The position numbers were made by a program, and so were the translations under genes. A stretch of DNA of 64,000 bases from Streptomyces orinoci (lineage in GTDB: Bacteria; Actinomycetota; Actinomycetes; Streptomycetales; Streptomycetaceae): positions 1,490,439-1,554,438 of the forward strand of contig NZ_PHNC01000031.1 of assembly GCF_003121295.1 (NCBI RefSeq), written 5' to 3'. This document shows, in pieces, positions 52,079-60,905 of the stretch (position 1 is the stretch's first letter; every line of letters begins with the position of its first letter). The notes beneath the pieces are model-generated. The model had not been told where the DNA came from and searched no databases. It saw nothing but the letters and a program-made list of their open reading frames with translations.

Positions 52079-53371
52079 ATGCCCGTCACACCCGCTCCGG
52101 CCAGGGCCGCCGCCGCGGCCGACGTCCCCGTCCCGGGTCCCGGCCGGGGTCCGGGCTTCGAGGCCCTGCTCAGACAGGACCCCGAGGTCGCGGACCTCCT
52201 GCTCGGCGAGGAGGCCCGGCAGTCCTCCGGCCTTCAGCTGATCGCCGCCGAGAACTTCACCTCCCCCGCGGTGCTGGCCGCCCTGGGCTCCCCGCTGGCC
52301 AACAAATACGCCGAGGGCTATCCGGGCCACCGCCACCACGGCGGCTGCGAGGTGGTGGACATGGCCGAGCGGATGGCCATGGAGCGGGCCAGGACGCTGT
52401 TCGGCGCCCAGCACGCCAATGTCCAGCCGCACTCCGGCTCGGCCGCGGTGCTGGCCGCCTATGCCGCCCTGCTGCGGCCCGGTGACCGGGTGCTGGCCAT
52501 GGGGCTGCGCGAGGGCGGGCACCTCACCCATGGCTCGCCCGCCAACTTCTCCGGCCGCTGGTTCGCCTTCACCGGCTATGGGGTGGACCCGCACACCGGC
52601 CTGATCGACTATGCCCGGCTGCGCGCGCTGGCCCGGGAACTACGGCCCCGCGCCATCGTCTGCGGCTCCATCTCCTACCCCCGCCACCTCGACTACGCCC
52701 TGTTCCGGGAGATCGCCGACGAGGTGGACGCCCATCTGATCGTGGACGCCGCGCACCCCATCGGCCTGGTCGCCGGGGGAGCGGCGCCCAGCCCGGTGCC
52801 CTACGCCGATGTGGTGTGCGCCACCACGCACAAGGTGCTGCGCGGCCCGCGCGGCGGGCTGCTGCTGTGCGGGGAGCGGCTGGCCGAGCGGATCGACCGG
52901 GCGGTCTTCCCCTTCACCCAGGGCGGGGCGCAGATGCACACCGTGGCCGCCAAGGCGGTGGCCTTCGGCGAGGCCGCCACCCCGGCCTTCGCCGAGTACG
53001 TCCACCAGGTGGTGCGCAATGCCCGGGCGCTGGCCGCCGCGCTGGCCGAGCAGGGCCTGGCCATTGCCACCGGGGGCACCGACACCCATCTGATCACCGC
53101 CGATGTGGGTCCGCTGGGCCTGGAGGCCACCGCCGCCCGCGGCCGGCTGGCCGCCGCCGGGATCGTCCTGGACACCTGCGGACTGGCCGCGCACGGGGCT
53201 ACCCGGGGCCTGCGGCTGGGCACCGCGGCGGTCACCACCCAGGGCATGGGGGAGCCGGAGATGACCCGGGTGGCAAAGCTGATGGGCGCCGCCCTGGGCG
53301 GTGCCCAGGGGGTACGCGAGGAGGTGGCGGAGCTGGCCCGGCGGTTCCCGCCGCCCGCCATCGGGTCCTGA
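52079..53371 (+). CDS. glyA: Serine hydroxymethyltransferase-like protein
   Basis: A 430-residue fold-I PLP protein from ATG 52079. PLP Lys is in VVCATTHKVLRGPRGG; LQLIAAENFTSPAVLAALG, QPHSGSAAVLAAYAALL and VDAAHPIGLVAGG match SHMT. The usual GKRYYGG segment is GHRHHGGCEVVD here, so the tyrosine pair near the active site is replaced by two His. This may be a paralogue with altered substrate use; other Streptomyces carry more than one SHMT gene. Expected reaction is interconversion of serine and glycine with tetrahydrofolate. Confidence 0.85.
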   Translation: MPVTPAPARAAAAADVPVPGPGRGPGFEALLRQDPEVADLLLGEEARQSSGLQLIAAENFTSPAVLAALGSPLANKYAEGYPGHRHHGGCEVVDMAERMAMERARTLFGAQHANVQPHSGSAAVLAAYAALLRPGDRVLAMGLREGGHLTHGSPANFSGRWFAFTGYGVDPHTGLIDYARLRALARELRPRAIVCGSISYPRHLDYALFREIADEVDAHLIVDAAHPIGLVAGGAAPSPVPYADVVCATTHKVLRGPRGGLLLCGERLAERIDRAVFPFTQGGAQMHTVAAKAVAFGEAATPAFAEYVHQVVRNARALAAALAEQGLAIATGGTDTHLITADVGPLGLEATAARGRLAAAGIVLDTCGLAAHGATRGLRLGTAAVTTQGMGEPEMTRVAKLMGAALGGAQGVREEVAELARRFPPPAIGS

Positions 53372-53484
53372 GCCGGCCGCAACCGCCGGGGGGTCATCAA
53401 CGTCCTCATCTGCATTCACCGGATACCCCCGCCCGCGCTTATGGTGGTGGGCTGTGATGTCCTGCGAGAACCCTGGGGCGGCCC

Positions 53485-54780
53485 GTGCGTGAATACCTGC
53501 TGACGCTGTGTGTCACCGCGGCGGTCACCTATCTGCTGACCGGCCCGGTTCGGAAGTTCGCGATCGTGGCCGGTGCCATGCCGGAGATCCGTGCGCGTGA
53601 TGTGCACCGCGAACCCACCCCACGGCTCGGCGGCATCGCGATGTTCGGCGGGCTGTGCGCGGGACTGCTGGTGGCCGCGCATCTGACCAGCCTCAAGCCG
53701 GTCTTCCAGGCGTCCAACGAACCCCGCGCGCTGCTCTCCGGCGCCGGGCTGATCTGGCTGCTGGGCGTGCTGGACGACAAGTGGGGCGTGGACGCCCTGG
53801 TGAAGCTGGGCGGCCAGATGATCGCCGCAGGTGTGATGGTGCTCCAGGGCCTGACCATCCTCTGGCTGCCGGTCCCCGGCGTGGGCACGGTGGCGCTGAC
53901 CCCGATGCAGGGCACCCTGCTGACCGTCGCCCTGGTGGTGATCACCATCAACGCGGTGAACTTCGTGGACGGCCTGGACGGCCTGGCCTCCGGCATGGTG
54001 TGCATCGCCGCGGCGGCGTTCTTCCTGTACGCCTACCGCCTCTGGTACGGGCACAACGTGGAGTCCGCGGCCCCGGCCGCACTGTTCGCCATTGTGCTGA
54101 TGGGCATGTGCCTGGGCTTCCTGCCGCACAATATGCACCCCGCGCGGATCTTCATGGGCGACTCCGGCTCGATGCTCATCGGGCTGGTGATGGCCGCGGG
54201 CGCCATCTCCATCACCGGGCAGCTGGACCCGGACGCGATAAGCCTGTTCACCGGCTCCGAGCGGGCCACCACCCAGAGCATGGTGCCGGTCTACATCCCG
54301 CTGCTGCTGCCGCTGACGGTGATCGCGGTACCGGCCGCCGACCTGGTGCTGGCGGTGGTGCGGCGCACCTGGAACGGCCAGTCGCCGTTCGCGGCGGACC
54401 GCGGGCATCTGCACCACCGGCTGCTCCAGATCGGCCACTCGCACAGCCGGGCGGTGCTGATCATGTACTTCTGGTCGGCGCTGATCGCCTTCGGCACCGT
54501 GGCCTACTCGGTGCACTCGGGCAGCGGGTGGCTGTTGCTGCTGGTGGTGGCCTTCAGCGCGGTGGGGCTGGTGCTGCTGCTGATGCCCCGCTTCACCCCC
54601 CGGGTGCCCTCCTGGGCCCAGTGGGCGGTCCCGCCGCGCTACCGCAGTACGCCGCCCCAGCAGGCCGGCCCCGAGGAGACCGCGCTGGCCGAGGAGGCCG
54701 CCGCCCGGATGGGGCTGCATGGGTGCACCGCGGTGGGGGAGCGCCAGCGCTTCGCCTCGGCTCCCAAGACCGGCGGCTAG
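53485..54780 (+). CDS. WecA/TagO-type polyprenyl-phosphate sugar-phosphate transferase
   Basis: A 431-residue protein from GTG 53485 with about eleven membrane helices. MraY/WecA-family motifs: DVHREPTPRLGGIAMF, LLGVLDDKWG (DDxx), VNFVDGLDGLASG, RIFMGDSGSMLIG and ADRGHLHHRLLQIGHS (the HxHHRL motif diagnostic of the WecA branch). It should transfer an HexNAc-1-phosphate to undecaprenyl phosphate, starting a wall polymer. The last 60 or so residues are a cytoplasmic Pro/Ala-rich tail. The hairpin-poor gap before atpI holds that operon's promoter. Confidence 0.9.
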   Translation: MREYLLTLCVTAAVTYLLTGPVRKFAIVAGAMPEIRARDVHREPTPRLGGIAMFGGLCAGLLVAAHLTSLKPVFQASNEPRALLSGAGLIWLLGVLDDKWGVDALVKLGGQMIAAGVMVLQGLTILWLPVPGVGTVALTPMQGTLLTVALVVITINAVNFVDGLDGLASGMVCIAAAAFFLYAYRLWYGHNVESAAPAALFAIVLMGMCLGFLPHNMHPARIFMGDSGSMLIGLVMAAGAISITGQLDPDAISLFTGSERATTQSMVPVYIPLLLPLTVIAVPAADLVLAVVRRTWNGQSPFAADRGHLHHRLLQIGHSHSRAVLIMYFWSALIAFGTVAYSVHSGSGWLLLLVVAFSAVGLVLLLMPRFTPRVPSWAQWAVPPRYRSTPPQQAGPEETALAEEAAARMGLHGCTAVGERQRFASAPKTGG

Positions 54781-54854
54781 CCGGGACCAGCCACCGGAAA
54801 CGCCCGTACCAGACCCCGGACCGCCCGTCAGTCCGGGGACGGGCGGCTTGACCC

Positions 54855-54884
54855 TTGCGTGTGACGGGCGGCACACGATATAGG
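54855..54884 (+). promoter_or_regulatory. Candidate promoter for the atp operon
   Basis: TTGCGT (54855-54860), an 18-base spacer and TATAGG (54879-54884) resemble a housekeeping promoter in the 264-base gap before atpI. A second possible start region, around 54900-54930, has AT-rich sequence. This is a pattern match only. Confidence 0.4.
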
Positions 54885-55044
54885 TAAAGGCCTCATCAAA
54901 TAGTTTGTGATACCGTTCACTAAACCCGGTGGCTGAACGAAGGACCGTAGTGCGACGGCCCTTCGGTCGCGAGTCCCCTCGTGCGCCCGGGATACGCTCG
55001 TCCCCGACGAATCGTTGCTTCCAACTCCGCCGGAGAGACCCTTC

Positions 55045-55482
55045 ATGCAGGCCAACGACGCCCGAATGCCGGTTCAGTGCGCCGTGCCGACAGCTGCTGT
55101 CGGTGTAGTCGCCATCGCCGTAGGTTTCGCACTCGCCGGAGGAAAGGGAGCCATCGGTTCCGCCGTCGGCGTCCTGCTGACGCTCCTGGTCATGGGCGGC
55201 GGGCTGCTCGGCCTGCAGCGGACGGCCAGGCAGTTCCCGCAGCTGTTCCAGGCCATGGGCCTGCTGCTGTACATGACCCAGTTCCTCTTTGTCGCGGTGT
55301 TCCTGATGGTGTTCAAGGGCACCACGCTCTTCAGCCCCAAGGCCTTCGCCTTCTCGCTGCTGGCCGCGACCCTGACCTGGATCGCCGCCCAGGCCCGCGC
55401 CTGGATGAAGGCCAAGGTCTTCTATGTGGATCCGCGGCCCGTGGACGCCGAGAAGCCCGCGCCGAGCGGCTCCCCCTCATGA
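55045..55482 (+). CDS. atpI: ATP synthase protein I
   Basis: A 145-residue membrane protein from ATG 55045 (GGAGAGA upstream) with four predicted helices (VGVVAIAVGFALAGGKG, VGVLLTLLVMGGGLLG, MTQFLFVAVFLMVF, FSLLAATLTWIAAQARAW). It is encoded first in the operon as in other bacteria and is thought to assist c-ring assembly. The gap to atpB is 264 bases and may hold another promoter. Confidence 0.85.
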   Translation: MQANDARMPVQCAVPTAAVGVVAIAVGFALAGGKGAIGSAVGVLLTLLVMGGGLLGLQRTARQFPQLFQAMGLLLYMTQFLFVAVFLMVFKGTTLFSPKAFAFSLLAATLTWIAAQARAWMKAKVFYVDPRPVDAEKPAPSGSPS

Positions 55483-55746
55483 GCGGTAGGGCCGAGATAA
55501 ATGCTTGCGTGCTCACCTGCTATCGTCCGGTGCCATCTGAGGTGCAGCGGACGCGGATGACCGGATCCCCGTTTTCAACGGAAGAGAGCCGGACGTCGGC
55601 GCAGCTGATGCCCGTGATGTCTTTCGGCCACCGGCCGACCTGCCGCACCCCCATCCGTAAGACCAGTCCAGTGCCGTTCCGTGGCTGCACGCCGCGCCGA
55701 CACAACGAGGTTGCCGTACCTATGCGCCACGCCGAAGGAGCTCGCG

Positions 55747-56556
55747 GTGAGTGCTGACCAGATGCTCGCCTTCGAGACCGATTGCCACATCTTCAACGGG
55801 TGCGGCTTCCCGGCCCCAGGGCTCCACTCGTTTGTCTTCAAGCCGCTGTTCACCATCGGCGGGGTCGAGTTCAACAAGCCCATGCTGCTGGCTGTGTTGG
55901 GCTCGCTGGTGGTCGTCGGCTTCTTCTGGGCGGCCTTCGGCCGCGCCAAGGTGGTGCCGGGCAAGCTGCAGATGATCGGTGAGGCCGGTTACGACTTCGT
56001 CCGCCGCGGCATCGTCTACGAGGCGCTCGGCAAGCGAGTGGGCGAGAAGTATGTGCCCTTCATGGTCTCGCTGTTCTTCTTCGTCTGGATGATGAACCTC
56101 TGGTCGATCATCCCGGTCGCCCAGTTCCCGGTGACCTCGATCATCGCCTACCCGGCGGGCCTGGCCGCGGTCGTCTATGTGATGTGGGTCTTCCTGACCT
56201 TCAAGAAGCACGGCTTCACCGGCGGCTGGAAGAACATCACCGGCTACAACAAGGAGCTGGGCTGGGTCCTGCCGCTGATCGTGGTGATCGAGGCCCTGTC
56301 GAACCTGATCATCCGGCCCTTCACCCACGCGGTCCGGCTCTTCGCCAACATGTTCGCCGGCCACCTGCTGATCGTGATGTTCACCATCGCCAGCTGGTAC
56401 CTGCTGAACGGGGTCGGCATCGCCTACGCGGGCGCCTCGTTCCTGATGACCGTCGCGATGACCGCCTTCGAGCTCTTCATCCAGGCCGTCCAGGCGTACA
56501 TCTTCGTCCTCCTGGCCACCAGCTACATCCAGGGCGCGCTCTCCGAGCACCACTGA
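55747..56556 (+). CDS. atpB: ATP synthase subunit a (Fo)
   Basis: A 269-residue membrane protein from GTG 55747 (GAAGGAG upstream). Helix 4-5 region has the essential Arg in RLFANMFAGHLLIVM, and FELFIQAVQAYIFVLLATSYI forms the last helix. It provides the proton half-channels facing the c-ring. Confidence 0.96.
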   Translation: MSADQMLAFETDCHIFNGCGFPAPGLHSFVFKPLFTIGGVEFNKPMLLAVLGSLVVVGFFWAAFGRAKVVPGKLQMIGEAGYDFVRRGIVYEALGKRVGEKYVPFMVSLFFFVWMMNLWSIIPVAQFPVTSIIAYPAGLAAVVYVMWVFLTFKKHGFTGGWKNITGYNKELGWVLPLIVVIEALSNLIIRPFTHAVRLFANMFAGHLLIVMFTIASWYLLNGVGIAYAGASFLMTVAMTAFELFIQAVQAYIFVLLATSYIQGALSEHH

Positions 56557-56638
56557 GCACCCCCGTCCCGCCCCAGTTCAACCCCTAACGTCCGGTGGCC
56601 AACCCCCATCGGTCCGTGAAAGAGAAGGAAGTAACGGC

Positions 56639-56890
56639 ATGTCCGCTGCTCTCGACATGGTCAACCTCGCCTCCGACAAGGCCTTCACCGGCAGCGCCAG
56701 CGCCATCGGCTACGGCCTCGCCGCCATCGGCCCCGGCGTCGGCGTCGGCATCATCTTCGGCAACGGCACCCAGGCCCTGGCCCGTCAGCCCGAGGCGGCC
56801 GGCCTGATCCGCACCAACCAGATCATGGGCTTCGCCTTCTGTGAGGCGCTCGCCCTGATCGGCATCGTCATGGGCTTCGTCTTCAAGTAA
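56639..56890 (+). CDS. atpE: ATP synthase subunit c (Fo)
   Basis: An 83-residue hairpin protein. Two hydrophobic helices are joined by the polar loop ALARQPEAAG, and the proton-carrying Glu is in GFAFCEALALIGIVMG. It forms the rotating ring. Confidence 0.97.
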   Translation: MSAALDMVNLASDKAFTGSASAIGYGLAAIGPGVGVGIIFGNGTQALARQPEAAGLIRTNQIMGFAFCEALALIGIVMGFVFK

Positions 56891-56926
56891 GCCCAGCGAC
56901 CACCCTTTTCGACGAAAGGCACTGAT

Positions 56927-57487
56927 GTGAACGCCCTGGTCATGGCGGCGGCCGAGGAGGCGGAGAACCCGCTCCTCCCGCCGATCCCAGAGCTTGTCAT
57001 CGGCCTTATCGCCTTCCTCATCGTCTTCCTGTTCCTCGGCAAGAAGCTCCTCCCGAACATCAACCGGGTTCTGGACGAGCGCCGGGCGGCCATCGAGGGC
57101 GGCATGGAGAAGGCCAAGGCAGCCCAGGACGAGGCTCAGCAGGCACTCGAGGACTACCGGGCCCAGCTCGCCGACGCCCGCCACGAGGCCGCGCGGCTGC
57201 GCCAGGAGGCGCAGGAGCAGGGCGTCGCGCTGATCGCCGAGATGCGGGCCGAGGGCCAGCGGCAGCAGGAGGAGATCATCGCTGCCGGTCACGCCCAGAT
57301 CGAGGCCGACCGCCAGGTCGCCACGGCCACGCTCCGCCAGGACGTCGGCAAGCTGGCGATCGACCTGGCAGGCCGGATCGTCGGTGAGTCCATGACGGAC
57401 TCCGCGGTGCAGAGCCGCACCATCGACCGCTTCCTGGACGCCCTGGAGGCCAAGGCGGCCGAGCAGAAGACGGAGGCCGGCCGGTGA
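56927..57487 (+). CDS. atpF: ATP synthase subunit b (Fo)
   Basis: A 186-residue protein with one membrane helix (LVIGLIAFLIVFLFLGKKL) and a long charged helix (RRAAIEGGMEKAKAAQDEAQ onward) forming the peripheral stalk. GTG start at 56927. The end overlaps atpH by four bases (GTGA). Confidence 0.95.
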   Translation: MNALVMAAAEEAENPLLPPIPELVIGLIAFLIVFLFLGKKLLPNINRVLDERRAAIEGGMEKAKAAQDEAQQALEDYRAQLADARHEAARLRQEAQEQGVALIAEMRAEGQRQQEEIIAAGHAQIEADRQVATATLRQDVGKLAIDLAGRIVGESMTDSAVQSRTIDRFLDALEAKAAEQKTEAGR

Positions 57488-58299
57488 ACGGAGCGAGCCG
57501 CGAAGCCCTGGCTTCCGCACGTGAGAGCTTCGACGCGCTGGCGGACAACACCGCCGCCGACGCCGAGAAGCTGGCCCAGGACCTTGCCGCCGTCACCGCG
57601 CTGCTCGACCGCGAGGTGTCGCTGCGCCGGGTCCTCACCGACCCGGCGCAGGCCGGCGAGGCCAAGGCCCAGCTGGCCGCCCGCCTGCTGAGCGGCCAGG
57701 TCGGCGAGGAGTGCGCCGAGCTGGTGGCCGGTGTGGTGCGGTCCCGCTGGTCCTCCTCGCGCGACCTGGTGGACGCGCTGGAGGAACTGGCCGCGACCGC
57801 CGAGCTGGTGGCCGCACAGCGGGCCGGCGCCCTGGACGACGTCGAGGACGAGCTGTTCCGCTTCGGCCGGATCGTCTCCTCCGACTCCGCACTGCGCGCC
57901 GCGCTGACCGACAAGGTGGCCGCCCGTGCCGCCAAGGCGCAGTTGCTGCACAGCCTGCTGGGCGGCAAGGCGCACCCGGTCACCGAGCGTCTGGTTGTCC
58001 GGCTGGTCACCGCCCCGCGGGGCCGTAGCCTGGAAGCGGGCCTCACCGCCCTGTCCAAGCTGGCGGCGGAGCGCCGTGACCGGATGGTCGCGGTGGTCAC
58101 CTCGGCGGTACCGCTGAGCGACGTCCAGAAGCAGCGCCTCGGCGACGCTCTGGCCGGACTCTACGGACGCCGTGTCCACCTCAACCTGGATGTGGACCCC
58201 GAGGTCCTCGGCGGCGTCCAGGTGCGGATCGGCGACGAGGTCATCAACGGCACCATCGCCGACCGGCTCGCCGAGGCGGGCCGCCGGATGGCCGGCTGA
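57484..58299 (+). CDS. atpH: ATP synthase subunit delta (F1)
   Basis: A 271-residue protein from GTG 57484, longer than the 177 residues in E. coli, as is usual in actinobacteria. The N-terminal helical bundle binds alpha, and the C-terminal part (VVTSAVPLSDVQKQRLGDAL, DPEVLGGVQVRIGDEVINGT) binds subunit b. Confidence 0.95.
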   Translation: MNGASREALASARESFDALADNTAADAEKLAQDLAAVTALLDREVSLRRVLTDPAQAGEAKAQLAARLLSGQVGEECAELVAGVVRSRWSSSRDLVDALEELAATAELVAAQRAGALDDVEDELFRFGRIVSSDSALRAALTDKVAARAAKAQLLHSLLGGKAHPVTERLVVRLVTAPRGRSLEAGLTALSKLAAERRDRMVAVVTSAVPLSDVQKQRLGDALAGLYGRRVHLNLDVDPEVLGGVQVRIGDEVINGTIADRLAEAGRRMAG

Positions 58300-58410
58300 C
58301 CAGCCACCAACTCAAGAGCAGTACTGACGGCCCGAGTTGGGCCGTCCTGTGGGGCCGGGCCCCGCAGGCAAGAAATACTTCGGGCCCAACAAGGAGAGCA
58401 GGGAACCCAG

Positions 58411-59982
58411 ATGGCGGAGCTCACGATCCGGCCGGAGGAGATCCGGGACGCGCTGGAGAACTTTGTCCAGGCGTACAAGCCGGACGCGGCCTCGCGCGAG
58501 GAGGTCGGTACGGTCAGCGTTGCCGGCGACGGCATCGCGAAGGTCGAGGGCCTTCCCTCGGCCATGGCGAACGAACTGCTGAAGTTCGAGGACGGCACCC
58601 TCGGCCTCGCCCTCAACCTCGAGGAGCGCGAGATCGGCGCGGTCATCCTCGGCGAGTTCAGCGGCATCGAGGAGGGCCAGCCGGTGCAGCGCACCGGTGA
58701 GGTGCTCTCCGTCGGTGTGGGCGAGGGCTACCTCGGCCGCGTCGTAGACCCGCTGGGCAACCCGATCGACGGCCTCGGCGAGATCAAGACCGAGGGCCGC
58801 CGCGCCCTCGAACTGCAGGCCCCCACGGTGATGCAGCGCAAGTCGGTCCATGAGCCGATGGAGACCGGCTACAAGGCCGTTGACGCCATGACCCCGATCG
58901 GCCGTGGCCAGCGTCAGCTGATCATCGGCGACCGCCAGACCGGCAAGACCGCCCTGGCGATCGACACGATCATCAACCAGCGTGCCAACTGGCGCACCGG
59001 CGACCCCAACAAGCAGGTCCGCTGCATCTATGTCGCCATCGGCCAGAAGGGCTCCACCATCGCCGCGGTCCGCGGCGCCCTGGAGGAGGCCGGCGCCCTG
59101 GAGTACACGACCATCGTCGCGGCTCCGGCGTCCGACCCGGCGGGCTTCAAGTACCTGGCCCCCTACACCGGTTCCGCCATCGGCCAGCACTGGATGTACC
59201 AGGGCAAGCACGTCCTGATCGTCTTCGACGACCTGTCCAAGCAGGCCGACGCCTACCGTGCCGTCTCCCTGCTGCTGCGCCGTCCGCCGGGCCGTGAGGC
59301 CTACCCGGGCGACGTCTTCTACCTGCACTCCCGGCTGCTGGAGCGCTGCGCCAAGCTCTCCGACGACATGGGTGCCGGTTCGATGACCGGTCTGCCGATC
59401 GTCGAGACCAAGGCCAATGACGTCTCGGCGTTCATCCCGACCAACGTCATCTCCATCACCGACGGCCAGTGCTTCCTGGAGTCGGACCTGTTCAACGCCG
59501 GCCAGCGCCCGGCGCTGAACGTCGGTATCTCGGTGTCCCGAGTCGGTGGCTCGGCCCAGCACAAGGCCATGCGCCAGGTCTCCGGCCGACTGCGTGTGGA
59601 CCTCGCCCAGTACCGCGAGCTGGAGGCCTTCGCCGCCTTCGGTTCCGACCTGGACGCGGCCTCCAAGGCGGCCCTGGAGCGCGGCAAGCGCATGGTCGAG
59701 CTGCTGAAGCAGACCCAGTACGCCCCGTACGCCACCGAGGACCAGGTCGTCTCCATCTGGGCCGGCACCACCGGCAAGATGGACGATGTTCCGGTGGAGG
59801 ACATCCGCCGCTTCGAGCGCGAGCTGCTCGACTTCCTGCACCAGAGCCACAAGGGCCTGATGACCAGCATCGTCGAGGGCGGCAAGATGTCCGACGACAC
59901 GCTGCAGGCGCTGGGCGACGCGGTGGAGTCCTTCAAGCAGCGCTTCGAGACGTCGGACGGCAAGCTGCTGGGCGAGGGCTGA
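58411..59982 (+). CDS. atpA: ATP synthase subunit alpha (F1)
   Basis: A 523-residue protein from ATG 58411 (AAGGAGAG upstream). P-loop IIGDRQTGKTALAIDT, DDLSKQADAYRAVSLLLRRP and the catalytic-interface Arg in GISVSRVGGSAQHKAM are all present. Non-catalytic nucleotide-binding subunit of F1. Confidence 0.98.
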   Translation: MAELTIRPEEIRDALENFVQAYKPDAASREEVGTVSVAGDGIAKVEGLPSAMANELLKFEDGTLGLALNLEEREIGAVILGEFSGIEEGQPVQRTGEVLSVGVGEGYLGRVVDPLGNPIDGLGEIKTEGRRALELQAPTVMQRKSVHEPMETGYKAVDAMTPIGRGQRQLIIGDRQTGKTALAIDTIINQRANWRTGDPNKQVRCIYVAIGQKGSTIAAVRGALEEAGALEYTTIVAAPASDPAGFKYLAPYTGSAIGQHWMYQGKHVLIVFDDLSKQADAYRAVSLLLRRPPGREAYPGDVFYLHSRLLERCAKLSDDMGAGSMTGLPIVETKANDVSAFIPTNVISITDGQCFLESDLFNAGQRPALNVGISVSRVGGSAQHKAMRQVSGRLRVDLAQYRELEAFAAFGSDLDAASKAALERGKRMVELLKQTQYAPYATEDQVVSIWAGTTGKMDDVPVEDIRRFERELLDFLHQSHKGLMTSIVEGGKMSDDTLQALGDAVESFKQRFETSDGKLLGEG

Positions 59983-59984
59983 GC

Positions 59985-60905
59985 ATGGGTGCCCAGCTCC
60001 GGGTCTACAAGAGGCGGATCAAGTCCGTCTCCGCGACCAAGAAGATCACCAAGGCGATGGAGATGATCGCCGCCTCGCGCATCGTCAAGGCACAGCGCCA
60101 GGTGGCCGCGTCCACTCCGTACGCCAGTGAGCTCACCCGGGCAGTGACCGCGGTTGCCACCGGGTCGAACACCAAGCACCCGCTGACGACCGAGGCGGAG
60201 AACCCGGTACGGGCCGCGGTCCTGCTCGTCACGAGCGACCGCGGTCTGGCCGGCGGCTACTCCTCCAACGCCATCAAGGCGGCGGACAAGCTCACCGAGC
60301 GGCTGCGCGCGGAGGGCAAGGAGGTCGTCCACTACATCGTCGGCCGCAAGGGCGTCTCGTACTACGCGTTCCGCGAGCGCCCGGTCGTCGATGCGTGGAC
60401 CGGGTTCACCGACAGCCCGACCTACGCCGACGCCAAGAAGGTGGCGGACCCGCTGATCCAGGCCGTCCTGACGGACACGGCCAAGGGCGGCGTGGACGAA
60501 CTGCACATCGTCTTCACCGAGTTTGTGTCGATGATGACGCAGAACCCGGTCGAGAAGCGGCTGTTGCCGCTCAGCCTGGAGGCGACGGAAGAGGAGTCCG
60601 AGACGGCGAAGGACAAGATCCTTCCGCTGTTCGACTTCGAGCCGTCGGCCGAGGGCGTGCTCGACGCGCTGCTGCCGCGCTATGTCGAGTCCCGGGTCTA
60701 CAACGCGCTGCTGCAGGCCGCGGCTTCCGAGCACGCGGCCCGCCGCCGGGCGATGAAGTCCGCGACCGACAACGCGGAAGAGCTCATCAAGTCGCTCAAG
60801 CGGCTTGCCAACGCGGCCCGACAGGCCGACATCACCCAGGAAATCAGCGAGATCGTCGGTGGCGCGAGCGCCCTGGCCGACGCGACCGCGGGGAGTGACC
60901 GATAA
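59985..60905 (+). CDS. atpG: ATP synthase subunit gamma (F1)
   Basis: A 306-residue protein from ATG 59985, two bases after the atpA stop. N-terminal coiled coil LRVYKRRIKSVSATKKITKA and C-terminal ATDNAEELIKSLKRLANAAR-type helix form the rotor shaft. It directly precedes atpD. Confidence 0.97.
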   Translation: MGAQLRVYKRRIKSVSATKKITKAMEMIAASRIVKAQRQVAASTPYASELTRAVTAVATGSNTKHPLTTEAENPVRAAVLLVTSDRGLAGGYSSNAIKAADKLTERLRAEGKEVVHYIVGRKGVSYYAFRERPVVDAWTGFTDSPTYADAKKVADPLIQAVLTDTAKGGVDELHIVFTEFVSMMTQNPVEKRLLPLSLEATEEESETAKDKILPLFDFEPSAEGVLDALLPRYVESRVYNALLQAAASEHAARRRAMKSATDNAEELIKSLKRLANAARQADITQEISEIVGGASALADATAGSDR

